A DNA stretch of 9,634 nucleotides from a bacterium (GTDB taxonomy: Bacteria > Bipolaricaulota > Bipolaricaulia > UBA7950 > UBA9294): the NCBI GenBank assembly GCA_030671645.1, contig DAOVHV010000025.1, positions 1 through 9,634 of the forward strand, in the 5' to 3' direction. The translations under genes and the position numbers were made by a program. The notes beneath the pieces were generated by a model. That model did no database searches, was not told the DNA's origin, and saw only the letters and a list, made by a program, of their open reading frames with translations. Below are positions 1-4,840 of this stretch, piece by piece (position 1 is the stretch's first letter; every line of letters starts with the position of its first letter).

Positions 1-653
1 AGCGTGGGGCCGCCGACGAAAAACAGCGGGAAGGCCGCCAGGGCAACCATCACAACATGAAAAAACAGCGGCGTAGGCCACATCAGGCCGAAGAACATCT
101 CAGGGATCATCCAGCCGATGATGGGCAGCGCGAAGAACCAAGCGAATCGCATTCTTCGAGCCGCGTCTTGCAGGTTTTGCTCGTCCCGATCCACAACTTC
201 GCTGCCTGCAATTCGACCGGATGATGTAACTTCTCCAGCTTCGAATCCAGCCGCATGAACGGCCTGAACAAGAGCAGATTCGTCAACATCGGGATCCGCT
301 TCCAAACTGGCTTGTCCCAGTGAAAGGTTCACGACTGCGGATCGAACACCGGAAACGCCTGATAGGGCTCGCTCAACGGACTGTGCGCAAGAAGCACACG
401 TCATTCCATTCACAACGATCTGGAGGGTGCGACTTTCTCTCTTGGCTGACGCCTTGTAGCCGGCATCCTGGACGGCCTGAGTCAGAGCTTCGATCGAAAT
501 AGAGCCGTCATGTGTAATTGACGCATTCTCCCCCAGCAGATTGACAGAAGCATTCTCAACACCGGGAACAGCCTTCAAAGCACGCTCAACGGATTGTGCG
601 CAGGAAGCGCAGTGCATCCCCTCGATTCTTAGTTCCTCTTGATTCGCATTCAC
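1..653 (-). CDS. copA: Cu+-type P1B-ATPase, N-terminal part (two HMA domains, first membrane helices), cut by window edge
   Basis: N-terminal 217 codons of a heavy-metal-exporting P-type ATPase; the gene continues beyond base 1. Two heavy-metal-associated domains are visible, with motifs GMHCASC (residues 12-18) and GMTCASC (83-89), exactly 71 residues apart. The paired Cys of each bind one soft metal ion. A basic segment (RMRFAWFF, from about 167) leads into the first helix (about 170-188), and a second helix follows at about 196-214. The family uses ATP to export Cu+ or Ag+ across the inner membrane, and the CASC motifs favour Cu+. The CPC ion-selectivity motif, phosphorylation site and ATP-binding domain lie outside the window, so the ion is inferred. 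The GTG start is chosen because AAGGAG (659-664) sits 5 nt upstream and no in-frame ATG precedes the first HMA motif. It has its own leader with palindromic repeats, separate from the CDF gene upstream. Confidence 0.88.
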   Translation of the reverse strand, partial: MNANQEELRIEGMHCASCAQSVERALKAVPGVENASVNLLGENASITHDGSISIEALTQAVQDAGYKASAKRESRTLQIVVNGMTCASCAQSVERALSGVSGVRSAVVNLSLGQASLEADPDVDESALVQAVHAAGFEAGEVTSSGRIAGSEVVDRDEQNLQDAARRMRFAWFFALPIIGWMIPEMFFGLMWPTPLFFHVVMVALAAFPLFFVGGPT

Positions 654-658
654 TCAGT

Positions 659-664
659 CTCCTT
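659..664 (-). promoter_or_regulatory. Ribosome binding site of the Cu-ATPase gene
   Basis: On the minus strand this reads AAGGAG, 5 nt before the GTG at 653. It decides the GTG start, because the nearby ATG (650-648) is out of frame. Confidence 0.75.
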
Positions 665-665
665 A

Positions 666-724
666 AACTCTTAGGAAATCAGAAGCGTTTCCTACGGAAA
701 GAGAAACCTATCCTACGGAAAGAG
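666..724 (-). promoter_or_regulatory. Probable operator array: phased TTTCC-TAC-GGAAA palindromes in the Cu-ATPase leader
   Basis: Plus-strand reading shows a perfect 5-3-5 inverted repeat TTTCCTACGGAAA at 688-700 and a near-copy TATCCTACGGAAA at 709-721. The 14-bp string TCCTACGGAAAGAG is identical at 690-703 and 711-724, so the sites are 21 bp (two helical turns) apart. A third GGAAA half-site at 674-678 is 22 bp from the next; with flanking T it also forms the perfect inverted repeat TAGGAAA/TTTCCTA (672-678 and 688-694). The array lies 13-71 bp upstream of the GTG start and nearly touches the ribosome site. This is the expected place for a metal-responsive regulator (CsoR, CueR/MerR or ArsR type), but the sequence matches no operator I can name with confidence. 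A -10-like TAGGAT lies within the array on the minus strand (at 709-714), but no convincing -35 goes with it. Confidence 0.55.
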
Positions 725-779
725 GATGTTACCATGCGAATTTGGATTTATCTTGTACGACTTGTGAAGAAAGACCAAA

Positions 780-819
780 GAAGAGGCGGAGCCATGCACC
801 CAGCCTAGCTCCGCTCTTC
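780..819 (-). terminator. Probable rho-independent terminator of the CDF/peptide transcript
   Basis: The arms 808-819 (GCTCCGCTCTTC on the plus strand) and 780-792 pair as a 12-bp stem with one bulged base and a 15-nt loop. On the minus strand the stem is followed by the T-rich stretch TTTGGTCTTTCTT. The plus-strand side lacks a T-tract, so the direction is minus. It lies after the small peptide gene and before the Cu-ATPase leader, which separates the two transcripts. Confidence 0.5.
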
Positions 820-834
820 CGAAAAACGCGCTTC

Positions 835-851
835 TGGCGGTTTCACCGCCA
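835..851 (-). terminator. Short perfect hairpin after the small peptide gene; weak terminator or 3'-end stabiliser
   Basis: TGGCGGT and ACCGCCA form a perfect 7-bp stem with a 3-nt loop, 25 nt downstream of the small peptide's stop codon on the minus strand. The run TTTTT follows 8 nt after the stem, which is further than in a textbook terminator. It may act in tandem with the larger hairpin at 780-819 or protect the 3' end. Confidence 0.35.
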
Positions 852-876
852 ATCTATTCTACCCGAAGAATTACTC

Positions 877-966
877 CTAGCAAAGTCCTCCGCACCACCA
901 TCCAGCAAATGCAAAGATCCAGAACGTCCAAAAGAAAGACAGAAGCAACCAAGCTGTAATACCCAT
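877..966 (-). CDS. 29-residue Trp-rich single-helix membrane peptide, unrecognised
   Basis: An ATG at 966 opens 29 codons ending in TAG. The peptide begins MGITAWLLLSFFW and ends AFAGWWCGGLC. About 20 consecutive hydrophobic residues, five Trp and five Phe, give one obvious membrane helix; a Cys/Gly-rich tail (Cys25, Cys29) follows. There are no charged residues. The main support is the ribosome site: a perfect AGGAGGT at 972-978, 5 nt before the ATG, the strongest in the window. It lies 61 bp downstream of the CDF transporter stop and just before two hairpins, so it is probably the last gene of that transcript. Size and position recall small accessory subunits of membrane transporters and oxidases (KdpF, CydX and similar), but I recognise no family and assign no function. 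A longer reading from an ATG at 1071 would overlap the CDF gene and ignore the ribosome site. Confidence 0.6.
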   Translation of the reverse strand: MGITAWLLLSFFWTFWIFAFAGWWCGGLC

Positions 967-971
967 TCCGC

Positions 972-978
972 ACCTCCT
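972..978 (-). promoter_or_regulatory. Perfect Shine-Dalgarno site of the 29-residue peptide
   Basis: The minus strand reads AGGAGGT, preceded by CG, 5 nt before the ATG at 966. Full complementarity to the 16S rRNA tail in a region with no other gene is the best evidence that the short reading frame is translated. Confidence 0.65.
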
Positions 979-1027
979 CGATTGTTCTACACACGAACCG
1001 AGGAAAGGTTTCAGCAAAGAGTATTCT

Positions 1028-2056
1028 TTAGGTATTGAAGCAGTCTTCACACGCGTCGGGGCAATCGCCACCCAACGCCGGCTCCATTTCGATGGTGACG
1101 TGTGGAACGCCCAACTCGGCGAGACGTGATTTCACCGTCGTACGCAACTTAGCACATTGGCGAATCGTGAAGTCCGGATCGCAGAGAACGTGCGTTGACA
1201 ACACATGGTGTTCTCCGTCTTGGGTCCAGACGTGCGTGTGATGAACGCCCATTACCCCGGATATGTTGGAGATCTCGGATTCCAACAACTCGACAGTCAA
1301 TCCCTCGGGAACCCCTTGGAGAAGGATGGCCAAAGTCTCTTTAAGCCGTTTCCCGACGTTCCACAACACGTACAACGTGATGAGAATCGAAAGGATGGGA
1401 TCGATGATGTGGATCTTCGAGACGCGCATGACAATCGCAGCGATCAATACAGCAATCCAACCCAATACATCCTCAACAAAGTGCCACGTCACCACACGCT
1501 CAGACAGGCTGTGACCTCCGTGCATACGAAGAGCGGCGATTCCGTTCACCAGGATTCCAACAATGGCTAGGACGATCATTCCTTGTGCATTGGATGCTTC
1601 CGGATTGATGATTCGAGGAATGGCTTGGAACAATACGGCCAGTCCGCCGGCAAACAACACGATGGCCATCACGAGTGCCCCAAGAAGCGAAAACCGGCGA
1701 TATCCGAACGTGTAGTCGGCATCCCCCTTCTTCTCGGACACGTTGGCGAAACGCCACGTGATCCCAAGAGCCAGGCTGTCGCCAAGATCGTGCAAGGCAT
1801 CGGCAAGGATGGCCATGCTGTTTGTCCAAATCCCTCCAACGATCTCCAGGATGGCAAAGATCAGATTCAGGAAGAAAGCAACGCCAATCCGCCTGCCGGC
1901 GGAAGAGCCGTGCGAGTGCCCATGATGAGAATGACTCACGTTGAAATCACCGCTCGTATTGTGGCCGATTCCCCCATCTGGCTCAATGTTCGCCGTGCTC
2001 GCAGAGTTCGCCGTGCTCGCAAAGTTCGCCGAACTCGCAGAGTTCGCAGAGCACAC
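1028..2056 (-). CDS. czcD: Cation diffusion facilitator, CzcD/ZitB-like Zn2+ (Cd2+/Co2+) exporter
   Basis: 342 codons from GTG. Known role of the family: a dimeric inner-membrane antiporter that exports Zn2+ or similar divalent ions in exchange for protons. Visible features: an N-terminal hexapeptide repeat (residues 4-23, NSASST-like), a His-rich stretch HSHHGHSHG (42-50), six hydrophobic helices from about 58 to 250, and a C-terminal cytoplasmic domain with HHTHVWTQDGEHHV. Both transport-site signatures of zinc-type members are present: HDLGD in helix 2 and HFVED in helix 5 (HxxxD in each). A Cys-rich tail (CPDACEDC) may bind metal. The start is uncertain. The GTG at 2056 has only a weak ribosome site and adds about 39 repeat-derived residues. 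The GTG at 1939 gives a more family-like start just before the His-rich stretch and has GGTGAT 6 nt upstream. It follows the DUF362 gene by 61 bp. Confidence 0.9.
   Translation of the reverse strand: MCSANSASSANFASTANSASTANIEPDGGIGHNTSGDFNVSHSHHGHSHGSSAGRRIGVAFFLNLIFAILEIVGGIWTNSMAILADALHDLGDSLALGITWRFANVSEKKGDADYTFGYRRFSLLGALVMAIVLFAGGLAVLFQAIPRIINPEASNAQGMIVLAIVGILVNGIAALRMHGGHSLSERVVTWHFVEDVLGWIAVLIAAIVMRVSKIHIIDPILSILITLYVLWNVGKRLKETLAILLQGVPEGLTVELLESEISNISGVMGVHHTHVWTQDGEHHVLSTHVLCDPDFTIRQCAKLRTTVKSRLAELGVPHVTIEMEPALGGDCPDACEDCFNT
1989..2050. repeat. 18-bp tandem repeat, three copies plus a partial fourth, at the 5' end of the CDF gene
   Basis: Units lie at 1989-2006, 2007-2024 and 2025-2042; a truncated fourth begins at 2043. 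The plus-strand unit is TTCGCCGTGCTCGCAGAG; unit 2 differs by one base and unit 3 by two. The period is a multiple of three, so it extends the CDF reading frame as a Ser/Ala/Asn hexapeptide repeat if the GTG at 2056 is used. If translation starts at 1939, it would be leader DNA. At unit 3 it contains the perfect palindrome GTTCGCCGAAC (2024-2034). Confidence 0.85.
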
Positions 2057-2117
2057 GGTACGCCCACCAAACGTTCAACTGATGCCCGTAAATGGCAGGA
2101 CAGCCGCGTCACCAAAG

Positions 2118-3299
2118 CTAACGGCGGTGGAGCAGTCTTCCCAGCAATGGCGTCGCCACTTCGATCGCTCCCTCGGGGCACAGTTCCTGACAGCAGTAAC
2201 AGCGGATGCAGAGCTGATAGTCATGAACTGGGGGATTGACTCGCCCGGCGTCGCGAAATTCTACCGCCTTAGGATCCACGGGGCAGACACTCACGCATGT
2301 CCCGCATTTCGTGCACTTAGCGGCACGAATGAACGGTTTGGGAATCACAAAACGCCGCGCCATTCGGCTGACGCGTCCCGGTTCGTCTGTGGTGGAGAGG
2401 GGGCTCCGATTGACAACAAACGCCTTATTCACGAATGATTCGATCGGATCTCCGAGGTATTCGATGTTCTCGTACGCTCCCAATCCGAATTCGACTCCGT
2501 ATTGAATGGGTAGGACACGTTTTGGTTCCAGTTCGATCAATCGGCATACGGTGGCATCAAGAGCAACGGGATCGCGAGAGAACAGCAGAATGTTCATTGG
2601 ACACGCCGTTCCATTCCGAGGACCGTTTCCCTCCATAGCCACGATACCGTCCATGATGAACAACCGAGGTTTCAGAAACCGGTTGAGATCCACCAGCATC
2701 TGCGAGAACAAGTCCACTCGGGGAAGACGAGCGTGAAATTCCGCCTTGAGGGGACCGGGGATGCAGCCAAATTGATTCTTGATTGCACCAGTTATCCGAG
2801 TGAGACCGTGTGTCTTCAATTTGGGCAATGACACGATGCCATCGGCGCTCAACGCTCCCCGGGCGATGGTGAACTGCTTGTTCTGTCGTCCTTCGGGAAA
2901 GGAGACAGATTCCCCGTGTGTAAAATCAGCCAGCTCAATGCCCAGTTCCCACGCAACTTTGAGCAATCCTGCGCGTTGCGCCGCTGTCTGAGGCTTGCCG
3001 AATCCCGGAGAATCCCCATACGAGAGCTTCGCACCGGCCGTTTGGAATGCCGTCGCCACAGCTTGGAACACACTGGGATGGGTGGTGACGACTCGTTCAG
3101 GCGTTCCTCCGATAAGCAGGTTAGGTTTCAGCAGAATGTGCTCACCCTGGTGGACGAACACTTTGGCTCCTCCGAGCAAGTCCAGCCCACGATTCACTGC
3201 CTCTTGCACCTCAACCGGGTCATACGAAGAACAACGGATTACCGCAACGATACTTGCGTTCACTGAATCGCCATCACCAGCTCGAGTCATTGAGTCCAC
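2118..3299 (-). CDS. DUF362 domain protein with C-terminal two-[4Fe-4S] ferredoxin domain
   Basis: 393 codons from GTG. Residues about 15-300 show the DUF362 pattern: LLKPNLL near the N-terminus, the signature LPKLKTH followed by GAIKNQFGCIPG, and a DPVALDA segment. Residues 329-339 (CTKCGTCVSVC) and 364-374 (CIRCYCCQELC) are two CxxCxxCxxxC motifs followed by Pro, for two [4Fe-4S] clusters; the second has an extra Cys at 369. No signal peptide or membrane helix is seen, so it is probably cytoplasmic. The family's reaction is not established to my knowledge; the ferredoxin tail implies electron transfer. An alternative ATG at 3290 has AAGGTGG 5 nt upstream, and the GTG at 3299 has AAGGGA 4 nt upstream; the two starts differ by three residues. 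It lies upstream of the CDF gene on the same strand and divergent from the Mo-hydroxylase operon, to which it might donate or accept electrons (inference only). Confidence 0.88.
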   Translation of the reverse strand: MDSMTRAGDGDSVNASIVAVIRCSSYDPVEVQEAVNRGLDLLGGAKVFVHQGEHILLKPNLLIGGTPERVVTTHPSVFQAVATAFQTAGAKLSYGDSPGFGKPQTAAQRAGLLKVAWELGIELADFTHGESVSFPEGRQNKQFTIARGALSADGIVSLPKLKTHGLTRITGAIKNQFGCIPGPLKAEFHARLPRVDLFSQMLVDLNRFLKPRLFIMDGIVAMEGNGPRNGTACPMNILLFSRDPVALDATVCRLIELEPKRVLPIQYGVEFGLGAYENIEYLGDPIESFVNKAFVVNRSPLSTTDEPGRVSRMARRFVIPKPFIRAAKCTKCGTCVSVCPVDPKAVEFRDAGRVNPPVHDYQLCIRCYCCQELCPEGAIEVATPLLGRLLHRR

Positions 3300-3500
3300 C
3301 TTGTCCCTTCACGTTATATGGTAGCGTGCTTTGGCTCCTTGTTGAATCCCTCATCATCGAAGCGTTGAACGGGTTTGTGAGAAGCCGTCAAGCCGCTTGG
3401 CAGATCCTGCGATGTCTCGTAAGATGGTCATGAACCGGGCTCGGAAGGCCTGTTTTGCTTTTCAAGCTTTGGTATCGTTTGCTTTCAGAGAGGATTCAGC
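3300..3500. promoter_or_regulatory. Divergent intergenic region between DUF362 gene and Mo-hydroxylase operon
   Basis: 201 bp with no convincing gene; it must hold promoters for both directions. For the minus strand, TATAAC (plus-strand 3313-3318) is a possible -10 site close to the DUF362 start, but no good -35 is placed 16-18 bp away. For the plus strand, TTGAAC (3365-3370) resembles a -35 box but lacks a good -10. The small dyad CAAG-CCG-CTTG (3389-3399) and the near-repeats TTTGCTTTTCA and TTTGCTTTCA (from 3454 and 3478, 24 bp apart) are candidate regulator sites of low certainty. No terminator is seen. Confidence 0.4.
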
Positions 3501-4349
3501 GTGCTTGGGAATTTTGAGTACAAGAGAATTCGATCGATCGAAGAGGGCTGCCAATATCTGGCAGAAGCCGCCGGAGATGGCGCTGTTCTGGCCGGCGGGA
3601 CAGACCTGCTCGTTGAAATCAGAAACGGCCTCAAATCACCCCAACTCCTGGTCGATTGCAAAGGCCTAGACGTGTTGAACGTGTTCAGCGTGGACGATTC
3701 GAGATCGACCATCGGAGCATCCGTCGCCCTTAACCAACTCATCGAACATCGAGTCTTTCGAACGACCCATCCTGCACTGGCCGATGCGCTGGCTTCCATC
3801 GGGACTTACCAACTCCGCAACCGCGCCACTTTGGTCGGCAATATCTGCAACGCGTCTCCAGCAGCAGATGCCGCGCCTGTTTTGTTGGTGCTTGACGCCG
3901 TTGTGGAAGTCGCCGGCGTCGAAGGTCCTCGCACAGTTCCCGTCCGCAGTTTCTTCGCTGGAGTCAAGAAGACGACGCTCAAGCCGGACGAAATCGTGAC
4001 CGCAATCGCGTTGCCGGCACGATCGGGGCTTCGAACCGCCTTCCGCAAGCAACAGCGCATCCGGGGTCACGATTTGGCTGTCGTCAACGCTGCCGGAGCC
4101 TATTCACCGGCAAAGAAGGTCTTGAAGCTTGCGATCGGAAGTTGCGCCCCTACTCCCGTTCTACTGGATCCTATCGAGGTCGATTCCAAAGACAACGAGG
4201 CATTCGCCGATCATGTCATCGAAACGGTTCTCCGAGCCGTATCCCCCATTTCCGATGTGAGGGCATCCGCCGGCTATCGCAACGCCGTGCTGCCGATCCT
4301 CGTGAAACGCATTCTGCATGAGCTGCTGTTCGAAGGAAGTGGCGCGTGA
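3501..4349 (+). CDS. Molybdenum hydroxylase (xanthine dehydrogenase family), FAD-binding subunit
   Basis: 282 residues, the usual length for the CoxM/XdhB-type medium subunit. It carries FAD and passes electrons from the [2Fe-2S] subunit to the final acceptor. Visible motifs are the FAD pyrophosphate loop AGGTDLL (residues 31-37), TIGASVALNQL, and the second FAD loop TLVGNICNASPAAD (110-123); a C-terminal CO-dehydrogenase-flavoprotein-like domain follows. There is no Cys-rich insertion, so it lacks the extra [4Fe-4S] cluster of 4-hydroxybenzoyl-CoA reductase. The GTG start is supported by GAGAGGA at 3488-3494, 6 nt upstream. It is the first gene of a five-gene overlapping operon. Its stop overlaps the next start (GTGA or TGATG), indicating translational coupling. 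The family assignment is firm; the acceptor (NAD, ferredoxin or quinone) cannot be read from the sequence. Confidence 0.92.
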   Translation: MLGNFEYKRIRSIEEGCQYLAEAAGDGAVLAGGTDLLVEIRNGLKSPQLLVDCKGLDVLNVFSVDDSRSTIGASVALNQLIEHRVFRTTHPALADALASIGTYQLRNRATLVGNICNASPAADAAPVLLVLDAVVEVAGVEGPRTVPVRSFFAGVKKTTLKPDEIVTAIALPARSGLRTAFRKQQRIRGHDLAVVNAAGAYSPAKKVLKLAIGSCAPTPVLLDPIEVDSKDNEAFADHVIETVLRAVSPISDVRASAGYRNAVLPILVKRILHELLFEGSGA

Positions 4350-4840
4350 TGTACGACATTCGATTCACCGTCAACGGACAACCAGAGCATGCCACCGTAC
4401 CCGCCACCATGACACTGCTCGACTTGCTGCGAGACCGACTTGCCCTGACGGGTACCAAGGAAGGCTGCGGCATCGGCGAATGCGGTGCCTGCACCGTGCT
4501 GCTGGATGGGAAACCCATCACATCCTGCCTGATGCTGGCCGTGGAGGCCGACGGACACGACATCGAAACCATTGAGGGCGAAGCTGTAGGCGGAGGACTC
4601 TCCGTCCTTCAACAGGCCTTCATCGACACCGGAGCGATCCAATGCGGATTCTGTACCCCGGGCATGATCATGTCGGCACGAGGATTATTGAACCGTACTC
4701 CCGACCCTTCGGATGAGAACATCGTGGAGGCTATTGCCGGCAATCTGTGTCGATGCACCGGATACGAGGCGATCATCGCCGCCGTTCGGCTTGCAGCCGA
4801 TCGGCTGGCAGGTGCCAAACAGGGAAGAGGACAGTCATGA
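4346..4840 (+). CDS. Molybdenum hydroxylase, small subunit with two [2Fe-2S] clusters
   Basis: 164 residues, the normal size for CoxS/XdhC-type subunits. The plant-ferredoxin-like N-terminal cluster ligands are Cys41, Cys46, Cys49 and Cys61 (CGIGECGAC and then SCLM). The second cluster is bound by Cys100, Cys103 (QCGFCTPGM), Cys135 and Cys137 (NLCRCTGY). All eight ligands are present, so the protein should relay electrons from the Mo site to FAD. Translation may start at GTG 4346 (4-bp overlap with the FAD subunit) or at ATG 4349 (1-bp overlap); GGAAG lies 6 or 9 nt upstream of these, and the products differ by one residue. The stop overlaps the large-subunit start as ATGA. No twin-arginine signal is present, as expected for a cytoplasmic enzyme. 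Confidence 0.95.
   Translation: MMYDIRFTVNGQPEHATVPATMTLLDLLRDRLALTGTKEGCGIGECGACTVLLDGKPITSCLMLAVEADGHDIETIEGEAVGGGLSVLQQAFIDTGAIQCGFCTPGMIMSARGLLNRTPDPSDENIVEAIAGNLCRCTGYEAIIAAVRLAADRLAGAKQGRGQS

Noticed and set aside
742..1038. Plus-strand open frame between the Cu-ATPase and CDF genes
   Set aside because: It has no ribosome site, no recognisable family pattern and runs antisense to the well-supported 29-residue peptide and through two hairpins.
1989..2050. CRISPR array
   Set aside because: The units are contiguous 18-bp tandem copies without unique spacers, and lie in or just before a coding frame.
1583..2239. Long plus-strand open frame with an Arg-rich repeat (RVRRAR-like)
   Set aside because: It is antisense to the CDF exporter, has no ribosome site or family features, and its Arg repeats are simply the 18-bp tandem repeat read in another frame.
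3397..3669. Plus-strand open frame starting in the divergent intergenic region
   Set aside because: More than half of it overlaps the FAD subunit in a different frame, and it has no ribosome site or family features.
3501..4349. 4-hydroxybenzoyl-CoA reductase beta subunit
   Set aside because: The extra [4Fe-4S]-binding insertion with four Cys that marks that subunit is not present.
4747..4836. Longer start for the Mo-hydroxylase large subunit
   Set aside because: It would add 30 Arg-rich residues out of frame with the small subunit. The ATG at 4837 has a ribosome site, the standard ATGA overlap and a family-like N-terminus.
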